This document shows positions 45,694 through 54,863 of a DNA stretch of 64,000 bases, piece by piece; within the stretch, counting starts at the first letter, position 1, and the number at the start of each line of letters is the position of its first letter. The stretch covers positions 248,001 to 312,000 of the forward strand of contig NZ_JABEKS010000003.1 of assembly GCF_012985205.1 (NCBI RefSeq). Reading direction: 5' to 3'. The notes below the pieces were generated by a model. The model saw only the letters and a program-made list of their open reading frames with translations. It was not told the DNA's origin and did not search any database. The translations under genes and the position numbers were made by a program. Source of the stretch: Planctomonas sp. JC2975 (lineage in GTDB: Bacteria > Actinomycetota > Actinomycetes > Actinomycetales > Microbacteriaceae).

Positions 45694-46755
45694 TCACAGA
45701 CCCTGGGTCACGAGCTTTTTGACCGTGTACTCCTCGACCGCTTCCCGGCCACCCTCCGAGCCGAATCCGGACTTCTTGCGCCCACCGAAGAAGGTGTCAC
45801 GGGCACCGACTCCGAAGCGATTGATCGTGACCATCCCGACGTCGAGACGACGAGGCAGACGGAGCACCCGATCCGCCGATGCCGTGAAGAGATAGGCGGC
45901 GAGGCCGAACTCGACGTCGTTGGCGCGGGCCACCACCTCCTCCTCGTCCTCGAACGTCGTCGTGACAGCGATCGGACCGAACGGTTCGACCTTCATGAGG
46001 TCCGCGTCGTCGGGGACATCGGCAAGGAGCGTCGGACGCCAGTAATAGCCGACACTGTCATCGCCCGTTCCGCCGGCTGCGAGGGTCGCCCCCTTCGTGA
46101 TCGCGTCGTCGATAAGGGGCTTCATCGCGTCGAACCTCCGGCGCCCAGCGAGCGGGCCCATCTCCGTCGCCGGATCCAGGCCGCTGCCGACCCGTGCCGC
46201 ATCGAGAGCTGCTGCATAGCGGGCGACGAACTCGTCATGGATCGAACTGTGCACGAAGAAGCGGATGGGTGATCCGCACGACTGCCCGGTGTTGTGCAGC
46301 TTGCTGCCGACGGCCCCGGCGACGAGCTCGTCGAGATCCGCATCCTCGAACACGATCACGGGCGCGTGGCCGCCGAGCTCGAGCATGATGGGTTTCACCT
46401 CCTCGGCTGCGGCCAGCGCGAGCTGACGCCCGACCGCGAGGGATCCGGTGAACGAGACCTTGCGGATGAGCGGCGAGGAGATCAGGGCCGACGAGATCGC
46501 CACCGGATCGCCGAACACCATGTTGACGACCCCGGCAGGCAGCCCGGCATCGTCGAGCGCTCGAGCCAAGGCCACCGCGCTTGCGGGAGTCTCCTCAGCG
46601 GACTTGATCACGACCGTGCAGCCCGCGGCGAGCGCCGCCGCGACCTTCCGTCCCGGGACGGTCAACGGATAATTCCACGTCGTGAACGTTGCGACCGGAC
46701 CGACGGGCTCCTCAATGACCGTAGTGCTGCCGTCGACGAGTGCCGTTGGAAGCAC
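45694..46755 (-). pseudogene. Aldehyde dehydrogenase, 5'-truncated
   Basis: 353 aa remain of a roughly 480-aa family; the first 120 or so are missing. What remains is intact: VATFTTWNYPLTVPGRK, ELGGHAPVIVFEDAD (catalytic Glu), NTGQSCGSPIRFF (catalytic Cys), EPFGPIAVTTTF and GGRKKSGFGSEGG. GTG 46755 can open the frame but there is no binding site. Coding stops matching just where a plus-strand ABC permease fragment begins, so this is a recombination end. Probably inactive. Confidence 0.8.
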
Positions 46756-46770
46756 GTCGTACTCTGCTTC

Positions 46771-46862
46771 CTCATCCCGTTCGACGCCCTTGCCGTGCCG
46801 CTGGCAGATCTGTTCAAGGACTGGAACCTCTGGAACAGCTACGCGGGGCTCATCCTGCAGCC
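46771..46862 (+). pseudogene. Fragment of a sugar ABC permease (MalG type)
   Basis: The frame reads LIPFDALAVPLADLFKDWN and then LWNSYAGLILQ, matching helices 3-4 of CUT1 permeases such as MalG (P-x-x-x-x-A-V-P-L-y-x-L-F, x-L-N-t-Y-x-G-L-I). Only about 92 bp are left between the headless aldehyde dehydrogenase and the headless ribokinase. Confidence 0.6.
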
Positions 46863-46865
46863 AGG

Positions 46866-47549
46866 GGTATCAACACAAGCTGGACCGTCGAAGTCGCAGA
46901 CTGCCCAACCGGTACTGCATCGATCACCGTGGACAAACACGGTGAAAACACCATCCTGATCGACGCCGGCGCCAACGCTGCGCTCGAGCCGGACACGCTC
47001 CACGCGGAGCAATTCTCCGACGCTAGCGCCCTTCTGCTAACCCTGGAGGTACCCGACCGAGTGCTGCTTGCTGCACTACGAATGGCAAAAGCACACTCCG
47101 TTCCCACCATCCTCAACCTGTCACCGCTCCGCGGGCACGCCCCAGAGATCCTCAGCAGCATCGACATTCTCATCGTCAACAACGAAGAATTCACATCTGT
47201 GGCATCCCCGGATGGCCCGGACGTGGCATCGACGCAAGAGGCCGCAAACCGGCTCGGGCCACCCGTCGTGGTCGTCACACGCGGCGGCCAAGGCGCCATC
47301 GTCCTGCAGTGCGCCTCGGATGAACGCATGGCTCGGGTGCCCAGCGTGCAAGTCGCCGCCGTTGACACCACAGGATGCGGAGACGCCTTCGCCGGTGCGC
47401 TTGCTGCACGACTCTCCGCGTCAGAATCCCTCCTGAACGCTGCCAGGTTCGCTGCCAGCTATGCCGCGCTCGTCGCAACGAAACAGGGCGCCCAAGTCTC
47501 ATACCCGCATCTCGCCGAATACGAGGCGTGGACCCTAAGAACTCATTGA
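46866..47549 (+). pseudogene. Ribokinase/PfkB sugar kinase, 5'-truncated
   Basis: About 228 residues, starting at GINTSWTVEVADCPTGTASI, which corresponds to residue 80 or so of ribokinase, so the first quarter (with the substrate GG motif) is missing. The C-terminal motif is VAAVDTTGCGDAFAGALAA with the catalytic Asp; the usual A of GAGD is C here. NLSPLRG, IVNNEEF and VVVTRGGQGA are also typical. No credible start codon of its own, so likely not functional. Confidence 0.75.
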
Positions 47550-47764
47550 CAAGCGACCCGACGTCGGCAACCCATATCCGTTGGCCACCCGACTCGTCAC
47601 ATAGATGATGAGCTCTCGGCCGATCGTGCATATCACCGCCCGAGCAACCTGCGCGCCGTTGACGGTAGTGGTACCCATGGTGTTTGGGAGCCCTAGAGCC
47701 CGGCACACAGCGGGATCGATTCCGGGCAACGGCCGAGTTCAGCGTGGTCTATAGGGTTGCGATC

Positions 47765-48739
47765 GTGACTGTCGAATTACAGAACCTTGTGTGGCGTCCG
47801 CTGGCCGTGTCCGACGGCGCCGCCATGGCAGACCTGCTGAACGCGATCGACGCGGAGGACCATGTCTGGGGTCAGTACACCGTGGAAGACGCCACCGAGG
47901 AGCTTGACTCACCGGTCGACGACCTTCCGACCACCACTCTTGCAGTGTTCGACGGCGCGACAATGCTCGGCTTCTCAGCGGTCCACTACAAACCGACCGC
48001 CGAGATCGTTCACCGCGTCCAGGCGGCCGGTGCCGTCCGCCCCAGCCACCGGCGCCTGGGACTCGGGACGAAGCTCATGCAGCACGGGCTGGCCACGGCC
48101 GAAACTCTCCACGCTCTGCATCACCCCACGCTCCGACTGATTGTCGAATCCATCTACGGCGAACATGTCCAGGGGGCCGTCGCCCTGTACCGCGCGGCAG
48201 GCATGACGGCGACGAACTGGGTGCGGCACATGAGACATCCGCTCGGCGCCGCCATTCCGGACGCTCCTGTTCCCGACGGCCTGCAATTCGAGCGCTACAC
48301 CACCGCGACCGACGAGGAATTCCGCGCGGTCCGTAACGAGGCCGTCCAAGACGACCCAGGCAGGTCGCAGCTCAGCGTCGAGGAGTGGAAGGTCTGGGCC
48401 GTCAACGCAAGCTTCCGACCCAGGTTGAGCTTTCTGCTCCGCGACGTCAAGACGGGCACCGCGGCCGGGGTCGTACTGGTCGTCTCATGGGAGGCAGAAA
48501 CGGCCACGACGGGAGTACGTGACGCGTACTTCAGGATCATTGCCACACGGCCTGCATACACGGAGCGCGGGGTGACCGAAGCCCTGATGTCGCACACGCT
48601 TCGCGCCGCACATAACCAGGGCTACGGACGGGCCAGCCTCAGGGTCGATGCCGATGCCTCGAGCAAAGAGCTCGCAACGTTCGAGCGTGCCGGATTTGTC
48701 ACCCAAGACACCCAGGTCCACTACTGCGTCCAACTCTGA
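47765..48739 (+). CDS. GNAT acetyltransferase with two GNAT domains
   Basis: 324 aa from GTG 47765; a TATAGGGT box just upstream suggests a leaderless or very short leader. The N-terminal GNAT domain (about 1-155) has VRPSHRRLGLGTKLMQHGL, the acetyl-CoA pyrophosphate loop; the C-terminal domain (about 165-324) has a weaker loop in TERGVTEALMSHTL and FERAGFVTQD. The layout resembles mycothiol synthase or tandem-GNAT antibiotic acetyltransferases. Substrate unknown. It is intact although both flanks are broken genes. Confidence 0.8.
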   Translation: MTVELQNLVWRPLAVSDGAAMADLLNAIDAEDHVWGQYTVEDATEELDSPVDDLPTTTLAVFDGATMLGFSAVHYKPTAEIVHRVQAAGAVRPSHRRLGLGTKLMQHGLATAETLHALHHPTLRLIVESIYGEHVQGAVALYRAAGMTATNWVRHMRHPLGAAIPDAPVPDGLQFERYTTATDEEFRAVRNEAVQDDPGRSQLSVEEWKVWAVNASFRPRLSFLLRDVKTGTAAGVVLVVSWEAETATTGVRDAYFRIIATRPAYTERGVTEALMSHTLRAAHNQGYGRASLRVDADASSKELATFERAGFVTQDTQVHYCVQL

Positions 48740-48773
48740 CGCATCCCCACCGCGGGAGCCGGCTGCCGCAGCG

Positions 48774-49064
48774 ATCGGATCCTGCGCCCCGTCCCACGCC
48801 TGGCGGGACACCTGCACCGAGCTTGGCATCAAGGCGAAGAAGACCCGACCCTACCGGCCGCAGACCAACGGCAAGATCGAGCGATTCCATCGGACGATGG
48901 CCGACGGCTGGGCCTTCTCAAAGCACTACAACTCCGAATCAGCACGCCGCAACGCGCTCCCCGCCTGGCTGCACTTCTACAATCACCACAGGCCCCACAC
49001 CGCCATCGGCAAAATCGCACCCATCAACCGAATCTCAAACAACCTCCCTGGGCACTACAGCTAG
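48774..49064 (+). pseudogene. 3' end of an IS481-type transposase
   Basis: 96 residues ending YNHHRPHTAIG and LPGHYS. KTRPYRPQTNGKIERFHRTM and the DE-type integrase end with LPAWLHFYNHHRPH are the C-terminal third of IS481-family DDE transposases; the preceding catalytic Asp residues are missing because homology starts abruptly at about 48774, 34 bp after the GNAT stop. No inverted repeat could be matched. The stop overlaps the MerR stop. Confidence 0.8.
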
Positions 49065-49441
49065 TCCCGGGGGGAGCGGGCGAAGTCAGAGCACTGCGGA
49101 CAGTCATCTGCGAGCGGATGACGGCATTGGGTGAGGTGACCCAAGTAGTCTGCCGCACGCTGGAGTCGCGCAATGGTGCACTCGACGGCGGCGCGTCGTT
49201 CGTCGATGATCGCGGTGCGGTCGGCGCTGCCTGCCGGTGCGAGGGAGCGAATATCGGCGAGGGAGAGTCCCGCGCGTTGACATCGCCGGATAATCCGGCC
49301 TCGCGTGACCGCTTCATGGTTATAGACCCGTTGGCCGCTGGGGCTGCGCTGCGGAATCAGGACACCGACGTCTTCCCAATGCCGCAGCACGTGCGTCTCC
49401 ACCCCGATGGCACCAGCCACTTCTCCGATTCTGAGGCCCAC
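49061..49441 (-). CDS. MerR-family regulator with C-terminal cysteines
   Basis: 126 aa from the GTG at 49441, eight bases after GGAGGAG. Winged helix at residues 3-70 (RIGEVAGAIGVETHVLRHWEDVGVL, then a helix-coil SGQRVYNHEAV), dimer helix, and a tail LTQCRHPLADDCPQCSDF with three Cys that might bind metal or respond to oxidants. It is divergent from an MBL-fold gene whose promoter has the MerR-type long spacer with a palindrome. Confidence 0.85.
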   Translation of the reverse strand: MGLRIGEVAGAIGVETHVLRHWEDVGVLIPQRSPSGQRVYNHEAVTRGRIIRRCQRAGLSLADIRSLAPAGSADRTAIIDERRAAVECTIARLQRAADYLGHLTQCRHPLADDCPQCSDFARSPRD

Positions 49442-49475
49442 GCCCGATCTCCTCCCGCCCCACCCGAATCCACCC

Positions 49476-49506
49476 TTGACTTCAGGTCGACCTGAAGAAT
49501 TAGCGT
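49476..49506 (+). promoter_or_regulatory. MerR-type promoter with 19-bp spacer
   Basis: TTGACT (49476-49481), 19-bp spacer, TAGCGT (49501-49506). The palindrome CTTCAGGTCGACCTGAAG (49480-49497) sits in the spacer. Long spacers with internal dyads are the hallmark of MerR-activated promoters, where the regulator untwists the DNA. The start of transcription should fall at or next to the ATG at 49514, so the transcript may be leaderless. Confidence 0.75.
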
Positions 49507-49513
49507 GCCAGAC

Positions 49514-50509
49514 ATGACAGCAACCCGTCCGAACTCGAGCGCTGGCGGCGCCCCAGATATTTCGGCGCGTGGACGCCTGTTCCCCAGTTTGCTCACGGTC
49601 GCCGGTGCGATGGCGGATGTGATGACCGGCGCCATCCGGCCGCATCGTCAAACTCTCGCCCGCAGCAGCGGCGCTGCTGGCCTTCCGGCAGCTCGCGAGA
49701 CGGTCACACTCACCGCTTTCCGGCAAGTGCGACGCGAGGTGGCGACTCCTACGGTCGCCGACGGTCTCCGGCATCCAGCGCGGGTCGGAAATGCGATGAC
49801 GAGCTTCCTTGTGCGGCATCCCGACGCGAACATCCTGGTGGATCCGGCCATCTGCGACGACGTCCATCACCGGGTCCTTCCGCAACTACCGGCTCCTCTT
49901 CGCGCGTTGGTCGCCCCGCCAGCATCCGTCGCCAGCACGCAGTCTTCATTGCGGGACGCCGGCCTCTCATTCGCGGACATCGAGTTCGCGCTCCCCACTC
50001 ATTTGCACTGGGATCACGTATCAGGGCTCGTGGATGCACCCGAGATCCCGATCCGGGTTACCGAGCGCGAATGGCGCTGGGCGATGGCGGGCGTGCTGGC
50101 ACCGGCCGGTGTCGCGCGTCGTGCCCTCGTCGGCCGGGAAGTCGACTACTACGACCTCGACGGGCCTCCGCTGCTCGGATTCGCCCGCAGCCACGACCTG
50201 TTTGGTGATGGATCCGTTACCGTCCTCGACATGTCCGGCCATACTCCGGGCAGCGTCGGTTTCCTGCTGCATCTGGACGACGGACGAGGAACCGGGCGTC
50301 CGCATTGGGCACTTCTGGTCGGCGATGCTGCATGGCACACCGTCCAGGTCACCAACGTCAGGGGCAAAGGCCTCGCCCGGGCCTTCGACAGCGACCGATC
50401 TGGCGCGCTGGAGGTGATCCGCACACTATCGGAGCTCGACGAGTCGATCGCGATCGTGCCGAGCCACGACGCCGAGGCGGCCGTCCGCTTCTTCCCATCC
50501 GCGAACTGA
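49514..50509 (+). CDS. Metallo-beta-lactamase-fold hydrolase
   Basis: 331 aa from ATG 49514. Metal ligands in PTHLHWDHVSGL (HxHxDH near residues 157-162), GHTPGSVG, LVGDAAW and PSHDAEAA (last His). This is an MBL-fold enzyme of the lactonase/glyoxalase II type. An N-terminal extension of about 60 residues is rich in Ala and Arg. It is followed 32 bp later by a SnoaL-like gene and is controlled by the divergent MerR regulator. Confidence 0.85.
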   Translation: MTATRPNSSAGGAPDISARGRLFPSLLTVAGAMADVMTGAIRPHRQTLARSSGAAGLPAARETVTLTAFRQVRREVATPTVADGLRHPARVGNAMTSFLVRHPDANILVDPAICDDVHHRVLPQLPAPLRALVAPPASVASTQSSLRDAGLSFADIEFALPTHLHWDHVSGLVDAPEIPIRVTEREWRWAMAGVLAPAGVARRALVGREVDYYDLDGPPLLGFARSHDLFGDGSVTVLDMSGHTPGSVGFLLHLDDGRGTGRPHWALLVGDAAWHTVQVTNVRGKGLARAFDSDRSGALEVIRTLSELDESIAIVPSHDAEAAVRFFPSAN

Positions 50510-50541
50510 ACACCGTCGATCAACCAGGAAGGACCAACCGC

Positions 50542-50955
50542 ATGGATGTGATCGAGATACAGCAACGCGTCCATGAGGCGTGGACGCAGCAACGCTGGGA
50601 CGACTGGGCCCGAACATGCGCTAACGGCTACCAGTTCCGCCTCTACCCGACCACTCGACTCGACCTCGAACAGACCCTCACGTGGAGCCGAGCATGGTTC
50701 ACGGCATTCCCCGACTACCGCGACGAAGTGGCCGCGGTCTACGTGTCCAACTCAGCTGTCGCGTACGAGCTACTAAACGCCGGAACCTCACGCGCCGACC
50801 TGCTCCTGTTCGGAAACACCGTCGCACCGCACACACCCGGACGTCGCATCCGACTGCGATACGTCAAAGTCCTGGACCTCAACGCCGACGGCCAAGTCGT
50901 CCAGGATAGGCAATACCTCGACCCGAATACGCTGGTCGCTCAACTTGCTCCGTGA
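50542..50955 (+). CDS. SnoaL-like polyketide cyclase family protein
   Basis: 137 aa from ATG 50542 behind GGAAGGA. NTF2-like fold with VHEAWTQQRWDDWARTC, WSRAWFTAFPDYRDEV and GRRIRLRYVKVLDLNADGQV. The SnoaL/ester-cyclase family acts on polyketide-like rings, though many members have other substrates. It is in the MBL operon and likely MerR-controlled. Confidence 0.75.
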   Translation: MDVIEIQQRVHEAWTQQRWDDWARTCANGYQFRLYPTTRLDLEQTLTWSRAWFTAFPDYRDEVAAVYVSNSAVAYELLNAGTSRADLLLFGNTVAPHTPGRRIRLRYVKVLDLNADGQVVQDRQYLDPNTLVAQLAP

Positions 50956-51103
50956 CATTCATACCCGCCAACCCAATCAGGTATGCGGCGTGCCGGACTC
51001 CGCCAGCCAGCGGATGACCCAAGTGGTTCCCCGGGTCGTCCGTTGGAATCGTGCTGCTCTCACTGGAGAGCGAGGTACAGGGTCGCCGTGCGACTTGGCA
51101 CAC

Positions 51104-51217
51104 GACGCGGCCAGTGTGCTCCACATCGACGCACCGACCTTGATCGGCGATGCCCCCCCGATGTTCTTCTTCGACGATCCCTTCGGCAACGTTCTCGCAT
51201 ATATCCAGGAAGACTGA
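51104..51217 (+). pseudogene. C-terminal end of a VOC/glyoxalase protein
   Basis: The frame reads DAPPMFFFDDPFGNVLAYIQED, shortened here; PPMFFF-DP-GN-L-YI is the last beta-alpha-beta of the VOC fold, with a metal Glu in YIQE. No N-terminal part is found upstream, and the intervening frame from 50945 does not match VOC. It is a truncated remnant. Confidence 0.55.
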
Positions 51218-51721
51218 ACCCGGATCGCGAGTCGAGCAGGAGCCGCACGCAAGAAGGGACCGCCTGTGGGTCGGGAATCGCGTCATGGTGCGCGGGTGTC
51301 TCTGGCCGCCGAGCGGTATGACCGGTTTGCGTTGCACGCGTCCCTTGATTCACGGCGAATCGAGCTCGGTCTGCACTGGGCTGGGGCGGCTCAAGAGATC
51401 TGGGACCAGTCGGCCGGGCTCAACGCACGGCGCCGGAGTGATCACCCGTTCAGTGCCTGCTCTCTTCACCGGCTGTGCGAACACGGGACCGCAAGCTGCC
51501 AGCACACCCTTCTCATGCTGTGGTGGCTGGGCCGCCCCCAGAAGAGTTCGTGCGGAATGCGGACCCCGCCAGTGATCAAGAGTTCCGGAATGGGCGGCAC
51601 AGGGCCCTCTCCCAGAAGATCTGATCTGCTCACGTGAACTGCGGTCTCACCGTTCTCGGGCGCCAATCAGCTGACCATCGCCGCTGCTCGAGACGCGCGC
51701 GATTGAGGAGAAGTTGGATGC
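51218..51721. other. Gap with no supported gene
   Basis: 504 bp between the VOC remnant and the AhpD-like gene. Short frames exist on both strands (for example 51266-51637 plus and 51466-51666 minus), but none has a recognised domain and they overlap each other. Probably eroded DNA at the edge of the scarred region. Confidence 0.4.
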
Positions 51722-52438
51722 CTACTCGACTGGCGGCGTGGGCTCTCCGAGGGAGAGCATCAGCCGGTTCGCCCAGTTGAAGAACGCCGCACCGTGGATG
51801 ACGTCGGCGATGGCCAGCTCATCGAGGCCGGACTCGCGCAGTTGCCGCACGTGCTCCGCACTGAACTCGATCGGCGTCGCGGTGAGCGCGACGGACGCGT
51901 CGATGGTGGCTCGCCACTGCGGATCGTCCTGCCTGGCCGTCGTGCCGTCGTCAAGGAGTCTCTGCACGTCGTCGGGGCGCTTCGACTTCTGCGACGCGAA
52001 CCGCGAATGCACAGACGCGCAGAACAGGCATCCATTGGTGCGGGATGCCGCCGCGGCGGACAGCTCCCGCTGAGCACGAATCAGGCCGCCCTTCTCGTTG
52101 TAGAAGATGTCATTGTCGGTGCGAGTGCGGGCGCCGAGGATATCGGGATCCCGCACCAGCAGCCGGAAGTAAGGGCTGTTCGCGCGGCCCTTATCGACGA
52201 GTCCCTCGTAGTGCCGCTCGGTCAGCTGCTCCATCGGCAGCGGCTCCAGCCAGGCCTCCCAGCCGAGTTGCTCCTGCGTGAACGCATTCGGGCCGCTGAA
52301 CGTGTGGCGGATGACTCGCCCACCTGCCCTTTCCTCGGGCGCTGGGTCGATCGATAGGGAGTCGCCGGGGCGGAGGCTTTCGGTCGTTGCTTGGGATGCT
52401 GCTTCCTGCGCTGCTTCTACTGCTGTTTTCTCGCTCAT
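51722..52438 (-). CDS. AhpD-like alkylhydroperoxidase-domain protein (Avi_7169 type)
   Basis: 238 aa from ATG 52438 (GGGAG upstream; start overlaps the next gene's stop as ATGA). The AhpD core is GCLFCASVHSR with Cys137, Cys140 and His144, the redox-active CxxC-x3-H pattern, followed by VHGAAFFNWANRL. The pattern resembles the family annotated as alkylhydroperoxidase domain protein Avi_7169, which travels with a second CMD protein and a luciferase-like monooxygenase, as here. Last gene of the seven-gene operon; role in peroxide or intermediate handling is inferred. Confidence 0.8.
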   Translation of the reverse strand: MSEKTAVEAAQEAASQATTESLRPGDSLSIDPAPEERAGGRVIRHTFSGPNAFTQEQLGWEAWLEPLPMEQLTERHYEGLVDKGRANSPYFRLLVRDPDILGARTRTDNDIFYNEKGGLIRAQRELSAAAASRTNGCLFCASVHSRFASQKSKRPDDVQRLLDDGTTARQDDPQWRATIDASVALTATPIEFSAEHVRQLRESGLDELAIADVIHGAAFFNWANRLMLSLGEPTPPVE

Positions 52439-53022
52439 CGCAGTTCTCCCTTCAGAACCGTGAGCCCGGCGACCACCCGGAGCTGGAAGTTGAGGAACGA
52501 CACGAGCTGCGAGAGCGTGACGATTCCGGTCGTGTCCCAGCCGGCATTCAGCAGGGTTTGCAGCGCGTCCGCAGACGCGTCGCGCGGGCGATACGTGAGC
52601 AGGTGGGTGTGCTCGAGGGCCGCCGTGAGCCGGATGCCCAGTGCCGCGGTGAGCTCGGGCGAGGCGGTCCAGTGCAACCCATCCACGTTCTCCACGGTGA
52701 GCGGGCCCTTCGGGTAGTCGCCGTACGGGCCGGTGGTCACGGCGTCGGACAAGGCGGCCTCCAGTGCTGCGATCGTCTGCGGCGACTCGGCGGCGAGCAG
52801 CTTGCCGTAGTGCGCGGCTGTGTTGCTGTGGGCGAGGGCGACTGCCCAGTAGGCGATGGCGAGGCGCTCGAGCCGGCTCACGTGCTTCAGCTCGTCCGAG
52901 GAGAAGAGCGCGTCGTAACTCGACTGGGCGTTCCGTTTCGCTTCGGGCCGCTGGAGGCGCAGCGCGAAGACCGGATCGCCCTCCTGCACGCCGACCAGGT
53001 GGTCGATGACGTCGATGGGCAT
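52435..53022 (-). CDS. CMD-fold protein (Avi_7170 type)
   Basis: 195 aa. Carboxymuconolactone decarboxylase-like helical bundle without the CxxC; RLERLAIAYWAVALAHSNTAAHY (positions about 50-72) holds His residues in place. TVENVDGLHW and LEHTHLLTYRPRDASADAL are typical of the Avi_7170-like family, always next to Avi_7169-like genes. Gene overlaps its neighbour by four bases. Confidence 0.75.
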   Translation of the reverse strand: MPIDVIDHLVGVQEGDPVFALRLQRPEAKRNAQSSYDALFSSDELKHVSRLERLAIAYWAVALAHSNTAAHYGKLLAAESPQTIAALEAALSDAVTTGPYGDYPKGPLTVENVDGLHWTASPELTAALGIRLTAALEHTHLLTYRPRDASADALQTLLNAGWDTTGIVTLSQLVSFLNFQLRVVAGLTVLKGELR

Positions 53023-53112
53023 GTGAATTCCTCTCTGCTTGGGTGCGTTTTCGGCGGGCCAGCCGGGCGGTGCAACCCTGGTTTCGACGGGCCCAACCGG
53101 CGGTGGGCCGGT

Positions 53113-54135
53113 TCAGCCAGCGGTGGCGAGGGCCGTGGCAGGCACCCATCCGAGTTCGGGCGCGACGCGATCGGTCGTGAGCTCGAGGGAGCGGAGCACC
53201 ACCTCGTGCGGCGGGTCGACCGGATGCGGCTGGAATACGATGTCCGTCGCCAGCGGCAGGATCGGGTCGTCGTGCAGCGTCGCCAGCACCTGATCCGACG
53301 TTCCGATGTGCAGATCCAGGTAGGCAGCGAGCTCGAGCTCGTCGGCATCCGCGGGGATGACGAGGCCCTGAGCCTGCAGCGAGGGCAGGGATCGGGCGAT
53401 GCCCTCTGCGCGCCAGCGTGCGGTATCCGCTTCGGTGTCGGTGACGAGCACGGAACGGGAGGCCATGATCCGTGGCTCGACGTCGTCTGGAAGAGCCGAG
53501 GTGTACGCCTGAACGATGGCGACCTGGTCGACGGCGGAGCCGTGACCGGTGTACTCCGTGCGCGGCTGCGTGCGAGAGAGCATCAGCCCGTGGCCCTCGC
53601 GGCCGATGCGCTCGGCTCCCGACGCGGAGAACGTCGCCTCCCAGAGCGTGTCCGCCAACTGCGGGGCCGGCGGGTAGAGCGCTCCGCCGTCGCTCGTGAG
53701 GACCTCGCCGTTCAGCGCGCGCAGCAGCGTCTGCTTGTGCGCGGCGTAGATAGCGGAACGGTCGGCCGGATCGTGACCGAACGGCGGGAACGAGGACGAG
53801 GTGCCACCGGATCCGATGCCCACCTCGAGGCGTCCCTCGGAGAGCAGCCAAAGCACCGCCGCGTCTTCGGCGACCCGCAGCGGCGCCTCCAGCGGCAGTG
53901 TGACAATGCCCGTGGCGAGCACGATCCGTGAGGTCTTCGCCGCCGCCTGCGCGAGCAGAACGAACGGCGACGGCAGGCCGCCCTCGTCCCGGTGGAAGTG
54001 GTGCTGCGCCACCCACGCCGTGTCGAAGCCGAGCTCCTCGGCACGCACGAACTGGGCGATCGCGTTGCGGTAGCGGTCGACCGGCGACGCGTCGTCGAGG
54101 AGGCGAGTGAAGAATCCGAGCCGAGGTGTCGTCAT
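53113..54135 (-). CDS. Luciferase-like FMN monooxygenase (KPN_01858 type)
   Basis: 340 aa, TIM barrel of the bacterial luciferase family. N-terminal PRLGFFTRLLDD, AEELGFDTAWVAQHHFHRDEGGLPSP near residues 31-56, ATGIVTLPLEAPLRVAEDAAVL and GRLEVGIGSGGTSSSF, then GLMLSRTQPR. I match these to the putative FMN monooxygenase family KPN_01858, which co-occurs with the two CMD proteins. It should insert oxygen into an imported small molecule using reduced FMN. Starts with an ATGA overlap onto livF. Confidence 0.85.
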   Translation of the reverse strand: MTTPRLGFFTRLLDDASPVDRYRNAIAQFVRAEELGFDTAWVAQHHFHRDEGGLPSPFVLLAQAAAKTSRIVLATGIVTLPLEAPLRVAEDAAVLWLLSEGRLEVGIGSGGTSSSFPPFGHDPADRSAIYAAHKQTLLRALNGEVLTSDGGALYPPAPQLADTLWEATFSASGAERIGREGHGLMLSRTQPRTEYTGHGSAVDQVAIVQAYTSALPDDVEPRIMASRSVLVTDTEADTARWRAEGIARSLPSLQAQGLVIPADADELELAAYLDLHIGTSDQVLATLHDDPILPLATDIVFQPHPVDPPHEVVLRSLELTTDRVAPELGWVPATALATAG

Positions 54136-54863
54136 TGCGTGTTTCCCTTTCCGAGGTAGGCCTCTTGGATCTCCGGGTTGTCGAGCAGTTCGCGTGCGGT
54201 GCCTGCGAGCACGATCGCTCCGGTCGCCAGCACATAGCCGCGCGATGCGATGGAGAGAGCGAGCTCCGCCTGCTGCTCCACGAAGAGCACCGCGACGCCG
54301 AGCTCCGAGTTGATGCGAACGATCTCGTCGAGCACCTGGTCGACGAGCTTGGGCGAGAGACCCATCGTGGGCTCGTCCATGCAGATCAACTTTGGCCGGC
54401 TCATCAGGGCGCGGGCGAAGGCCAGCATCTGCTGCTCTCCACCGGAGAGGGTGCCGGCCTCCTGGTGGCGGCGTTCGGCCAGGCGCGGGAAGTGCTCGCG
54501 CATCCGCTCCAGGTCGTCCTGGACGCCCGCCCGATCCGACCGCGTGTACGCCCCGGTCAGGAGGTTCTCGTCGACCGTCAGCTGCGGGAACACGCGTCGC
54601 GCCTCCGGCACCGACGCGATACCGGCCTTGATACGGTGCCGGGTCGACGCTCTGGTGATGTCGCGCCCGGCGAAGTGGACGGACCCCGACTTCACCGGGG
54701 TGAGGCCGAGGATGATCTTCATCGTCGTGGACTTGCCGCTCGCGTTGCCGCCGAGCAGCGATACGATCTCGCCCTCGCCGACGGTGAGCGTGTTGCCCCG
54801 CAGCGCGTGGAACGGCCCGTAGTAGACGTTCACGTCGTCGAGTCGTAGCAGGTCGTTCGTCAT
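54132..54863 (-). CDS. livF: Branched-chain-type ABC ATPase LivF
   Basis: 243 aa. Walker A GGNASGKST (LivF usually GANGAGKTT, so this is a variant but keeps GxxxxGK[ST]), Walker B LICMDEP, signature LSGGEQQM, VEQQAELAL switch. PEARRVFPQLTVDENLLTGAY is a LivF-specific segment. Pairs with LivG to power the LivHM permease. Confidence 0.9.
   Translation of the reverse strand: MTNDLLRLDDVNVYYGPFHALRGNTLTVGEGEIVSLLGGNASGKSTTMKIILGLTPVKSGSVHFAGRDITRASTRHRIKAGIASVPEARRVFPQLTVDENLLTGAYTRSDRAGVQDDLERMREHFPRLAERRHQEAGTLSGGEQQMLAFARALMSRPKLICMDEPTMGLSPKLVDQVLDEIVRINSELGVAVLFVEQQAELALSIASRGYVLATGAIVLAGTARELLDNPEIQEAYLGKGNTQ

Noticed and set aside
47535-47729. 64-codon minus frame between ribokinase and GNAT
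   Set aside because: No ribosome binding site or domain, and it overlaps the end of the ribokinase fragment; not enough support.
52439-54235. Extension of the AhpD-like frame to 837 residues
   Set aside because: It crosses the CMD and monooxygenase genes in another frame; AhpD starts at ATG 52438.
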